From positions 1 through 16,758 of the forward strand of contig JAUSIJ010000035.1 of assembly GCA_030647855.1 (NCBI GenBank): 16,758 bases of DNA. The letters are read 5' to 3'. Positions 6,762 through 13,547 of the stretch are shown piece by piece. Numbering within the stretch: position 1 is the first letter of the stretch; each line of letters begins with the position of its first letter. Source of the DNA: a bacterium. GTDB taxonomy: Bacteria; Patescibacteriota; Minisyncoccia; Phycocordibacterales; JAUSIJ01. The position numbers were made by a program, and so were the translations under genes. The notes below the pieces were generated by a model that made no database searches, was not told the origin of the DNA, and saw nothing but the letters and a program-made list of their open reading frames with translations.

Positions 6762-8140
6762 TGATTCAGGAAAAGCAAATAAAGGCAAAAAGAGTCCTTT
6801 TTTTTGTGAAATCAATACGATTTTTGCGGTATTTCAAAAGTGTACTGTATGCTCTTTTGAACCGCGGTTTTGAAGTCGTGGTTGTCTTTGACTCTAGTAA
6901 AGTTGAGGCGCCTTCGGATGATTCTCTCGTAAAATTTTCAAAACAATTTCATAATTTCAGTTGGAAGAACGGACCGATCAGAAAAGGCATATGGGCAAAG
7001 ATAATAATTCCTTGCCGCAATATTCAAAATTACCGTTTTTTACTCCTCAAAGACGCTGAGGAGCGGCATTTGAGGCGCATGCGCCAATATATTCCGACGA
7101 CTCTCAAGAAAATGATTGCTCGCTATAGTTCACTGACTCATCTTATTATTAAGTCAGGCATTGTTGGCAGGTTTTTTAGTTTTGTAGAATATATAACGCT
7201 TCCTGCGAAAAATATCACCGATTTCATAAACGAGATTTCGCCTGACGCCGTCTTGGTATCGTATCGAAGTTTCCCTTGCCAATCTCCTGACATTGATTAT
7301 GTAAAGTCATCCCTTGCACTTCATATACCCACGGTTATCATCACCCCATCGTGGGATCAACCAACGACTAAATCATTTTTCCAGCTTGTGCCGGATAAAC
7401 TTTTAATGTGGAATGAAGAGCACAAACAGGCGGCATTAAAGTACCACCATATGCCGGAGAAGATAATCTCGACGGTCGGCGCTCCGCAGTTTGATACTTT
7501 GTTTGACACTAAGCCAAAGAGGTCTCGTGAAGAATTTTCTAGGCGCTTTGGTTTGAAAGATGATAGCCCCTTTGTGCTCTACATAGTTTCTCAATCAGCC
7601 GGTGATCGAAATAAGCTTCTGATAAAAGAAATTGCTGATGCGCTCAAGAACAGTAGCGATCCTCAAATTAATCGGATGAAGCTTCTGGTTCGCGCTTACC
7701 CCGGCTACCCGGCTTATTCAGATGTAACTTACCCACATGTCGTAATACTTTCTGCCCCTTACGAGACACGGCAGAGCCTTGATGATGATATGGATTTTTT
7801 CGAAGCAGTTTATTATTGCTCGGCCCCGATTGCCCTAGACAGTACGGCGTTTATTGATGCTATTGTCATAGGTCAGCCTTGCATCGTGTATTCCGATCCG
7901 AGGTTTATTGATATTCAGAGCGCCGAACATTTTAGAGCACTTAAAGGAAGCGGGGCCTTTTATTCGGCGGGATCGATGGGGGAGCTCGTAGCAATAGTTA
8001 AAAAGATAATAAATAATCATGATTCGCTTGGTGAAAAGCGAGTTCAATATTTGGAAAAATTTATTCGTCCTCGCGGAATTGAAAAGAATGTGGGAAATGA
8101 GGTGGCGGATGAGATTGAAATGATGCTCAGAGGAGCGTGA
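6761..8140 (+). CDS. GT-B transferase, CDP-glycerol glycerophosphotransferase-like (paralogue of the 2422 gene)
   Basis: 459 aa from ATG 6761; an in-frame GTG at 6758 gives one extra residue. It starts with VLFFVKSIRFLRYFKSVLYALLNRGFEVVVVFD, a Rossmann-like strand-helix-strand. The diagnostic block IITPSWDQPTTKSFFQLVPDKLLMW (T195-P-S-W-D199) aligns with TASWDNFYSKTFLRVFPDYLLVQ of the 2422-3795 product; STVGAPQFDTLF and the C-terminal STAFIDAIVIGQPCIVY also align. Where the paralogue has RPHP, this one has RAYP (from R311), so a usually conserved histidine is missing; it may have shifted donor specificity or reduced activity. It probably transfers a sugar or polyol-phosphate unit during glycan assembly. 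It is coupled to the FkbM gene by a 1-nt overlap. Confidence 0.6.
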   Translation: MIQEKQIKAKRVLFFVKSIRFLRYFKSVLYALLNRGFEVVVVFDSSKVEAPSDDSLVKFSKQFHNFSWKNGPIRKGIWAKIIIPCRNIQNYRFLLLKDAEERHLRRMRQYIPTTLKKMIARYSSLTHLIIKSGIVGRFFSFVEYITLPAKNITDFINEISPDAVLVSYRSFPCQSPDIDYVKSSLALHIPTVIITPSWDQPTTKSFFQLVPDKLLMWNEEHKQAALKYHHMPEKIISTVGAPQFDTLFDTKPKRSREEFSRRFGLKDDSPFVLYIVSQSAGDRNKLLIKEIADALKNSSDPQINRMKLLVRAYPGYPAYSDVTYPHVVILSAPYETRQSLDDDMDFFEAVYYCSAPIALDSTAFIDAIVIGQPCIVYSDPRFIDIQSAEHFRALKGSGAFYSAGSMGELVAIVKKIINNHDSLGEKRVQYLEKFIRPRGIEKNVGNEVADEIEMMLRGA

Positions 8141-8233
8141 ATCGTGAAAAAATCCCATCATCAGCTGCTTTGTTAGAAATTTTCTTCGCCCGAATTTTGT
8201 TGTGGAATTGAAATGGCTCGATCGTGCAGGTAA

Positions 8234-9022
8234 TCAATGCTCGGTTCTCTGGGGCGTTTTGCGGTGGGGCTCTAAGTGCCGTTTTCTAAGAGTCGGAAGG
8301 GTGTGTTTGAAATAATGCTCCGCTTTTTTGAGCCACATCGCGTCGGTCGTCGTGGTGGCGGGGATCTTTGTTTCAAAAGCAGAGAGAAGCCCTTTGCGAG
8401 CGAGGCCGCTTAAGAGACCGTCGTGGAGCGAGAAGTTGCCTGGGGGAAGGTTGTTCACAATGACTTTTTTTTGAAATAAACAAAAACCGATATCCTGACC
8501 TTGGTAAAATGGATCTTCGGACATAAAGTTGTCATATCGTTCGATAACTCCTTTCTCGTTTATATGGACATTATTTTCCGGACCGTAAATGCCGTCCTTT
8601 TTTGCATTTATATAGACCGTCATCAAGGCGGGTAGGCCCACTTTTTGAAACTGTGACAAGTGTAATTCTAAATTAAAAGGCCAGTAGATATCGCATTTGT
8701 GGAGCAGGAAAAAATCGTCTATCAGGTGGAGAGAAAGTTCAAGCCGTTTGCCGTGATTTATTTCGGGCGGAAGATAATGGTACATAATTTCCACCCCAAA
8801 TCTTTCTCCGTTGCCAAAATAGTCGGTGATACTATCCGCGGCATGGCCCGTCAGTATGAGGAATCGCCGTATGCCATTCCTCTTGAAAAGTAAAATGAGA
8901 TGCTCCAAAAAAGGCTTACCGGCGACATATACCATGCCTTTGTTTTGATTGGCCGTGAAAGGCATAAGCCGTTCACCCTTACCGCCGGCAAGAATCACTG
9001 CTTGTTGTACCGACTCTTTCAT
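8234..9022 (-). CDS. Sugar-1-phosphate nucleotidyltransferase (NTP_transferase family)
   Basis: 262 aa from ATG 9022 (MKESVQQAVILAGGKGERL). The GGKGERLMPFT loop (residues 13-23) is the nucleotide-binding signature of sugar-phosphate nucleotidyltransferases. It is followed by NKGMVYVAGKPFLEHLI, where the usual P-K is N-K (K28 kept), and LLHKCDIYWPFNL, where D is the metal ligand of the usual 'G-D' motif. The product would be an NDP-sugar; relatives include RmlA, mannose/glucose-1-P and heptose-1-P (HddC-type) enzymes, and the base and sugar cannot be decided from sequence. In-frame ATGs at 9043 and 9058 extend the frame, but 9022 lies 12 nt after a TATATT box and begins at the family's normal N-terminus. 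A GmhB-like phosphatase nearby makes a heptose-1-phosphate substrate attractive. Confidence 0.82.
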   Translation of the reverse strand: MKESVQQAVILAGGKGERLMPFTANQNKGMVYVAGKPFLEHLILLFKRNGIRRFLILTGHAADSITDYFGNGERFGVEIMYHYLPPEINHGKRLELSLHLIDDFFLLHKCDIYWPFNLELHLSQFQKVGLPALMTVYINAKKDGIYGPENNVHINEKGVIERYDNFMSEDPFYQGQDIGFCLFQKKVIVNNLPPGNFSLHDGLLSGLARKGLLSAFETKIPATTTTDAMWLKKAEHYFKHTLPTLRKRHLEPHRKTPQRTEH

Positions 9023-9034
9023 TGGATTTCTTTG

Positions 9035-9040
9035 AATATA
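9035..9040 (-). promoter_or_regulatory. -10 element for the nucleotidyltransferase gene
   Basis: Minus-strand TATATT (9040 to 9035) ends 12 nt before ATG 9022, the same spacing seen at 586 and 15474. The best -35 candidate is poor (TTGCGT at 16 bp). It also argues against the longer starts at 9043 and 9058, which would lie upstream of this box. Confidence 0.35.
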
Positions 9041-9150
9041 CATCATTCTAGACAGCACGCAATGGTTTTTTGCTCTGTCGCGATTTTCAGTAGGTACGAT
9101 TTCTTTACTTTTCTTTAAATCGTGTTTTTCTATTAAAAGAAAGGAACTTT

Positions 9151-9513
9151 ATGAATACACCTGCTGTTATAAAACCGATTTATTACATGGCGATTGGGGC
9201 TCCTGGTTCAGGAAAGACTTCTGCTATAAACCGGTTTGGTAATCTACGGGTTATTTCTCCAGACTCGATGATTGACGAAAATCCGGAACTTACCCGCGAA
9301 AAGGCATATGATTGCGCGTGTGCTGAAATTAAAACTGCGCTTCTGAATGGGGAAAATGTGTTTTATGACAACACAAATGCTTTTCCGGATAGACGGCGGC
9401 GCATGCTCTTAGCGGGCAGGCCCTACGCGAGAAGGGTTATTGGTGTATGGGTTGATACGCCGTACGAGATCTGTGTGATGAGGCATAAAGCCTGCAACAG
9501 AGAGCGGGAATAG
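9151..9513 (+). CDS. P-loop (AAA_33/polynucleotide-kinase-like) kinase, N-terminal part before a frameshift
   Basis: 120 aa with Walker A GAPGSGKT (residues 16-23), VISPDSMIDENPELTREKAYD and VFYDNTNAFPDRRRRML (the DxTN segment typical of T4-PNK-like/AAA_33 kinases), then VIGVWVDTPYEICVMRHKACNRERE and TAG. The family normally continues from 'RN.xR.R' into a lid/C-terminal helix, and that continuation exists in the +1 frame immediately downstream (9509-9652). Removing one G from the GGG at 9506-9508 joins both parts as NRERNRSQKRYSDHVEPYED. It has an SD (AAGGAA, 9141-9146). The substrate (nucleic-acid 5'-OH, nucleoside or other small molecule) is unknown. The cause may be real decay or a sequencing/assembly error. 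The gene lies alone between two minus-strand sugar genes. Confidence 0.75.
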   Translation: MNTPAVIKPIYYMAIGAPGSGKTSAINRFGNLRVISPDSMIDENPELTREKAYDCACAEIKTALLNGENVFYDNTNAFPDRRRRMLLAGRPYARRVIGVWVDTPYEICVMRHKACNRERE

Positions 9514-9652
9514 GAGCCAAAAACGGTATTCCGACCATGTCGAGCCTTATGAAGACGTCATACGGCGTTACTGGGATTCTATCGCAAAAAACCCGCCGAA
9601 CATTGCCGAGGATTTTGATGAAATAATCCGCATCGTACCTGAAGGGGTGTGA
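9509..9652 (+). pseudogene. Out-of-frame C-terminal remnant of the P-loop kinase
   Basis: The frame starting at 9509 reads NRSQKRYSDHVEPYEDVIRR, then YWDSIAKNPP, NIAEDFDEIIRIVPEGV and a TGA stop at 9650-9652. It is acidic/basic-patterned like the end of AAA_33 kinases ('PEDVI.R...', 'EGFDEVIRV'). It lacks its own start or SD. Together with 9151-9513 it would give a kinase of about 166 aa. Confidence 0.7.
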
Positions 9653-9658
9653 TGTTAA

Positions 9659-9683
9659 GGCGCCGTTTATGCGGCGTCTTTTT
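9659..9683 (+). terminator. Intrinsic terminator of the kinase gene, inside the end of the convergent phosphatase gene
   Basis: GGCGCCG (9659-9665), loop tttatg, CGGCGTC (9672-9678) with one G-T pair, then TTTTT. The stem begins 7 bp after the kinase stop and includes the last codons of the minus-strand phosphatase (stop at 9667-9669). Confidence 0.75.
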
Positions 9684-10242
9684 CTATATATCTAATGGTT
9701 TCGGCAAGGTTTCGGGCGATGTAATTTGGTTTTACGTCCGGGTACCGCGCGTCGAGCCGCCTGTGTCCCGGACCGGTTTTAACTAGGATCGTTCTCACGG
9801 CGGCACGTTCTCCGGCCAGACAATCAATAATGGAGTCGCCCGCCATAAAACTTTTTTTTGGGTCAATGTTGAATTTCTTTATTGCTTCAAGAATCATTCC
9901 CGGTTCCGGTTTTCTGCAGATGCATTTAATTCCGTATACTTTAGATTTGGCGTCAGGATGGTGGGGACAGAAAAAAATATCATCGATTCTCGCGCCTTTT
10001 TTGGCCAAGCGGCTAATGAGCAGGGCGTGCAGTTGCCGGACTTTTCCCTCTGTAATGAGTCCGCGTGATATGACCGGCTGGTTCGTGATAATGATAATTA
10101 AGAAACCAAGTCGATTTAATTTTCTGATGGCCTCTGTCGCGCCGCGGAGAAGCCGCATTTCATTTGCCCGAGTGAGAAAATCCACATGGTGGATAAGAGT
10201 GCCATCGCGGTCAAGAAACACCGCTTTATTTTTTTGATTCAT
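9667..10242 (-). CDS. gmhB: D-glycero-D-manno-heptose 1,7-bisphosphate 7-phosphatase (HAD-IIIA)
   Basis: 191 aa, the usual GmhB length. HAD motif I is FLDRDGT (nucleophile D11, acid D13), motif II IITNQ (T53-N-Q55), motif III lysine in RKPEPGM (K111) and motif IV AGDSIIDCLAG (D137, D141). The zinc loop typical of GmhB is complete: C92-P-H94 and C107-I-C109. GmhB removes the 7-phosphate of D-glycero-D-manno-heptose 1,7-bisphosphate during NDP-heptose synthesis in the cytoplasm. The histidinol-phosphate phosphatase domain of HisB is the close alternative, but no his genes are nearby and the surroundings are glycan genes. ATG 10242 is the first start. It diverges from the SDR operon at 10272 with an overlapping promoter. 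GmhA and kinase partners are not in the window. Confidence 0.85.
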   Translation of the reverse strand: MNQKNKAVFLDRDGTLIHHVDFLTRANEMRLLRGATEAIRKLNRLGFLIIIITNQPVISRGLITEGKVRQLHALLISRLAKKGARIDDIFFCPHHPDAKSKVYGIKCICRKPEPGMILEAIKKFNIDPKKSFMAGDSIIDCLAGERAAVRTILVKTGPGHRRLDARYPDVKPNYIARNLAETIRYIEKDAA

Positions 10243-10262
10243 GGTAAAGATAATGTTATATT
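10234..10262 (+). promoter_or_regulatory. Promoter of the SDR/AKR/C-methyltransferase operon, nearly leaderless
   Basis: TTGATT (10234-10239), 17-bp spacer, TATATT (10257-10262) with extended TG at 10254-10255. The predicted start is at about 10269-10270, only 2-3 nt before ATG 10272; no SD is present. The -35 box lies within the first codons of the divergent phosphatase gene. Confidence 0.6.
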
Positions 10263-10266
10263 ACCA
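10255..10266 (-). promoter_or_regulatory. Divergent -10 for gmhB, overlapping the SDR promoter
   Basis: The minus strand reads TGGTAATATAAC (10266 to 10255): an extended -10 TGgTAATAT (10266 to 10258), or TATAAC ending 12 nt before ATG 10242. The core shares five or more bases with the plus-strand -10. The -35 on this side is weak. Confidence 0.45.
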
Positions 10267-10271
10267 AAAAT

Positions 10272-11375
10272 ATGGCAAGCCGAAATAAAAAACGCATACT
10301 TATAACCGGCGCGGAGGGGTACCTTGGCAGCGTCATCGCTCCTTTTTTAATCGAACGCGGATACGAAGTGGTCGGCTTGGACACCGGTTACTTTAAAGAC
10401 GCGCTGCTCTACGATCTGCCGCCGTATCCAGTTGTTGCAAAAGACGCGCGGGACTTTTCGGCAGAGGATCTCGAAGAGATCGATGTTGTGGTACATCTCG
10501 CCGGGATGTCGATTAATGATGCATTTGGGGACCTTTCGGGCGAAAAACTGTATGAGCCGTCACGTCTTTATTCGCGCGCGATAGCCGATCTTTGCAAAAA
10601 AAGAGGAGTTAAATTCATTTTTGCATCAAGCTGTTCAATTTATGGCAAATCCGGCGATACCGTTCTTGATGAACGGGCCGCAGTCAACCCGCAGATTGAA
10701 TACGCAAGAAATAAGCTTTCCATAGAGGAGGATTTGAAGGCTATGGCAGACACCTCGTTTTCCCCGATCGCCCTTCGATTCGCCACAGCCTTCGGCCCAT
10801 CGCCGAGGATGCGGTTTGATATTGTGGTCAACATGCTTACCGGCATGGCCGTAGCAGAAAATAAGATCGTATTAAACTCTGACGGCGAAGCCTGGCGGCC
10901 GAACGTGCATGTGCTCGATATAGCCAAGGCCGTGGAGTGTGCCGTCGAGTCGTCTTATAGCGGCGGTGCCTTACTTGTTCTCAATGTAGGGAGAGATGAC
11001 AATAATATGAAAATTATTGAAATCGCGCGTATCATTAGCGAGGAGTGCGGCGGGACGCCGATTTCCTTTGAGATATCGGGCAAAAGAGGGGCCAAGAGCG
11101 AACTTGTAACGAGCAGCGCCATCCGAGCGGACGGCTCGGACTCAAGGAATTACCGCGTCTCTTTCGGACGCATTAAGGAGCAATTCCCGGATTTTGTATG
11201 CCGTTATTCTGTCCGTGAAGGGATAAAAGAAATGATTAAAAAATTTAAAGAAATAAAGCTCACAAATGAACAATTCCAGAACCGCTCTTTTTATAGGATA
11301 AAAATTCTTGAGGATCTCTACACGAGGCAGCAGATCGACAGCGATCTCTTTTGGAAACAACACCATGCAGTATAG
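10272..11375 (+). CDS. NAD-dependent epimerase/dehydratase (extended SDR)
   Basis: 367 aa. The cofactor loop is ITGAEGYLG (G13-x2-G16-x2-G19), D37 ends the second strand (NAD preference), VVHLAG is at 73-78, the catalytic serine region is FASSCSIYG (117-125), and the YxxxK pair is Y144/K148. A later SDGEAWRPNVHVLDIAKAV block is the usual 'R.(F/W)xHVxDxA' substrate segment of extended SDRs. The last 40 residues (NRSFYRIKILEDLYTRQQID) are an extra C-terminal tail. It may act as an epimerase, 4,6-dehydratase or 4-ketoreductase on an NDP-sugar; the sequence does not decide. It is the first gene of a three-gene operon (SDR, AKR, C-methyltransferase), a set that suggests deoxy or branched sugar tailoring. 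Confidence 0.85.
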   Translation: MASRNKKRILITGAEGYLGSVIAPFLIERGYEVVGLDTGYFKDALLYDLPPYPVVAKDARDFSAEDLEEIDVVVHLAGMSINDAFGDLSGEKLYEPSRLYSRAIADLCKKRGVKFIFASSCSIYGKSGDTVLDERAAVNPQIEYARNKLSIEEDLKAMADTSFSPIALRFATAFGPSPRMRFDIVVNMLTGMAVAENKIVLNSDGEAWRPNVHVLDIAKAVECAVESSYSGGALLVLNVGRDDNNMKIIEIARIISEECGGTPISFEISGKRGAKSELVTSSAIRADGSDSRNYRVSFGRIKEQFPDFVCRYSVREGIKEMIKKFKEIKLTNEQFQNRSFYRIKILEDLYTRQQIDSDLFWKQHHAV

Positions 11376-12240
11376 AACTCTCGGAAAAACGGCCATTGAA
11401 GTATCCGTCGTTGGTATTGAAACCCATCAGTGGAGCGGTATGGGCGGGAAATTTTTCGCCCGTGAAGATGTTCAGGCAATTCTTGAGAGAGCGCAAAAAT
11501 TCGGCATCAATTTCATTGACACGGGCGAGTGCTACTTTTTTCATGCTGCCGAACGCGTTATCGGAGAAGCGCTCGGGTCATCAAGAAAAAAATTCATTAT
11601 CGCGACGAAATTCGGACATACGAGTGAGCCGGAGCGAACTGCGCGGACGTGGACGGCAGAGGGAATCAAAAAATCATTGGATGATTCTCTCCGGGCGCTC
11701 AAAACGGATTATATCGATATTTACGAGCTGCACATTAATTCCGAGGAGGATTTAAACTGTTTTGAAGATACGGTCGGCGAAGTAGCTAAGGCGCTCAAAC
11801 AGGCGAAAGATGATCGGATCATTCGCTCGATCGGCATTTGTCTCGGCGATAACGAACTTTTCGACAAAAAAGGGAAAATTCTTGAGGTCGCCATACGCGA
11901 GGTAGGGGTAGAGTCGGTCGAGGTCGTGTATAACCGCCTCCATCGTGAGGCGGAAACCGGCGTGCTGCCGATGGCGCAAAAATATGGCCTTGGGGTAATT
12001 GCCCGGGTACCGCTGGCCAAGGGATACCTCTCGAGCCGCTTCAAGCCTTCCAATAAAAATTATGACGCTCGCCTTGTCGCGGAAGTTGAAAATATCAAGA
12101 AGAAGGAAGTGCCGGAGGGCGTTGATATCGCGGAGTGGGCGATCAATTGGTGTATAAAAAACCCCGCGGTGGCGAGCGTTATTCCCGGCTGCAGCGCGCC
12201 AGAGCAGCTCGACTCGACCTGCCGAGCCCTTAACCTCTGA
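11365..12240 (+). CDS. Aldo/keto reductase
   Basis: 291 aa from ATG 11365 (MQYRTLGKTAIEVSVVGIE), an archetypal AKR N-terminus, overlapping the SDR stop by 11 nt; the frame is open to 11308, but those residues lie in the SDR gene. The catalytic tetrad is visible: D52 and Y57 (FIDTGECYF), K82 (IATKFG) and H123 (YELH). The TIM-barrel strand ends VVYNRLHRE, LGVIARVPLAKGYLS and VASVIPGCSAPEQL fit the NADPH-binding part. AKRs reduce carbonyls of small molecules, here perhaps a keto-sugar intermediate from the flanking SDR or the product of the C-methyltransferase, as inference. No SD is visible; translation is likely coupled to the SDR gene. Confidence 0.88.
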   Translation: MQYRTLGKTAIEVSVVGIETHQWSGMGGKFFAREDVQAILERAQKFGINFIDTGECYFFHAAERVIGEALGSSRKKFIIATKFGHTSEPERTARTWTAEGIKKSLDDSLRALKTDYIDIYELHINSEEDLNCFEDTVGEVAKALKQAKDDRIIRSIGICLGDNELFDKKGKILEVAIREVGVESVEVVYNRLHREAETGVLPMAQKYGLGVIARVPLAKGYLSSRFKPSNKNYDARLVAEVENIKKKEVPEGVDIAEWAINWCIKNPAVASVIPGCSAPEQLDSTCRALNL

Positions 12241-12260
12241 CTCTAGTGGACAAAAACACC

Positions 12261-13505
12261 ATGGTGAGGAAATGCAGGGTATGCGGAAGCAGAGATGTTC
12301 TGCCGTTTCTTGACCTCGGGGACCAGCCGCACGGCGATAGCTATCTTGCCAAAAGCGAGCTTCTTAAAAAAGAGCCATACTATCCGCTTCGCGCCTGCTT
12401 TTGCAGTACATGTAGCACGGTCCAGATAGACTACACCGTTCCAAAAGAGATCATGTTTGAGAACTACGTTTACATGTCCGGGACGACAAAAACACTCCGA
12501 GCGCATTTTGAAGAAAGTACCGAAAGATTGATCAAACGTTTCGGGCTTAAGGAGGATGATCTTGTGGTTGATATCGGCTCTAATGACGGCACGTGGCTTG
12601 AATGTTACCAAGGTTCCGGAATTCGCACGCTCGGCATTGATGGGGCAAAAAATCTTGCGAAAATTGCCAACGAAAAAGGTATCGAGACATGGGATGTTTT
12701 TTTCAATAAAAAAATTGCAGACAAGGTTATTGCAAAAAAAGGCGAAGCTAACCTCGTTACCGCCGCTGGAGTATTCTTTCATTTGGAGGAACTGCATTCG
12801 GTGACAGAGGGCATCGCGGCGCTTATCGGAGAGCGGGGCGTTTTGTGCGTTCAGGCCATTTATTTGGGGGAGATGCTCCGTATAGGCGCCTTCGATCAGA
12901 TTTATCACGAACATCTGACATACTGGACGCTTCGTTCAATCGAATATCTGCTCTCGCTCTATAACCTTGAAGTCTTTTCGGTGCAATTGCTGCCGATCCA
13001 CGGCGGGACCGCAGAATATCTTATTGCCAAGAAGGGAACGCGTCCGGCCGAGGCTTCCGTTGCAGCCATGCGTCGCGATGAGAAAGCACGCGAGCTCGGG
13101 GAATTAGAGACCTACGAAGATTTTGCCAAGAGGGTGTGGGAGATAAAGAAGGAGGTGGTATCGGTCTTGAAAAAATTCAAAAGCCAAGGCAGGAAAGTTT
13201 TTGCTTTGGGCGCCCCGATCAAAGGTGCCACCCTTCTAAATTCTTTCGGCATCGGCACCGACTTAATCGAGTGCGCCGTTGAGGTGAATCCCTTGAAAAT
13301 CGGTAAATATATGCCCGGCGTGCGTCTTCCCATCAGAGATGAAGCACAAGCGGGGAGGCCGGACGCTTATTTTGTCCTCGCTTGGAATTTTCTGCCGGAA
13401 CTTTTGAAAAAAATGAAGAACTATATCGAGGCCGGTGGCGCCTTTATCGTGCCGGTGCCGAAGGTCATAGTAATAGATAAAATAAACTACTCTTCTCACG
13501 TATAA
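12261..13505 (+). CDS. Zinc-finger class I C-methyltransferase (Methyltransf_13/14 type, sugar C-methylation)
   Basis: 414 aa from ATG 12261. A GTG at 12246 would add five residues (MDKNT) and is equally free of an SD; homologues usually begin just before the first cysteine pair, so I prefer the ATG. The N-terminal zinc site is C5-x2-C8 (CRVCGS) and C48-x2-C51 (CSTC). The SAM domain has VVDIGSNDGTWL (102-113) and TLGIDGA. The C-terminal domain carries DQIYHEHLTYWTLRSIEYLL and the PIHGGTAEYLIAK block, both hallmarks of the NDP-sugar 3-C-methyltransferase group (TylC3/NovU-like). GAPIKGATLLNSFGI and the final LAWNFLPELL also match. The likely job is C-methylation of an NDP-4-keto sugar to a branched sugar. 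It is the last gene of the SDR/AKR operon. Confidence 0.88.
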   Translation: MVRKCRVCGSRDVLPFLDLGDQPHGDSYLAKSELLKKEPYYPLRACFCSTCSTVQIDYTVPKEIMFENYVYMSGTTKTLRAHFEESTERLIKRFGLKEDDLVVDIGSNDGTWLECYQGSGIRTLGIDGAKNLAKIANEKGIETWDVFFNKKIADKVIAKKGEANLVTAAGVFFHLEELHSVTEGIAALIGERGVLCVQAIYLGEMLRIGAFDQIYHEHLTYWTLRSIEYLLSLYNLEVFSVQLLPIHGGTAEYLIAKKGTRPAEASVAAMRRDEKARELGELETYEDFAKRVWEIKKEVVSVLKKFKSQGRKVFALGAPIKGATLLNSFGIGTDLIECAVEVNPLKIGKYMPGVRLPIRDEAQAGRPDAYFVLAWNFLPELLKKMKNYIEAGGAFIVPVPKVIVIDKINYSSHV

Positions 13506-13543
13506 AAAAACCGCCCCTACCACCATTTGGTGGAGGACGGTTT
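13504..13543 (-). terminator. Intrinsic terminator of the HIT-like gene, in the convergent gap
   Basis: On the minus strand the arms AAACCG/CGGTTT (13543-13538 with 13513-13508) and GGTGG/CCACC (13533-13529 with 13524-13520) enclose a 4-nt loop, with a small internal mismatch. The stem is followed by seven T's (plus-strand A-run at 13504-13510). In the plus direction only TTT follows, so it works mainly for the minus strand, but it could slow the C-methyltransferase transcript. Confidence 0.7.
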
Positions 13544-13547
13544 GCTC

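Noticed and set aside
8141..8233. Terminator between the convergent genes ending at 8140 and 8234
   Set aside because: Only short AT-only pairings are visible; no GC stem with a T-run on either strand.
9505..9530. Programmed +1 frameshift in the kinase gene
   Set aside because: No slippery CUU-UGA or similar site; Glu GAA before TAG cannot re-pair one base on; a single extra G in a G-run explains it more simply.
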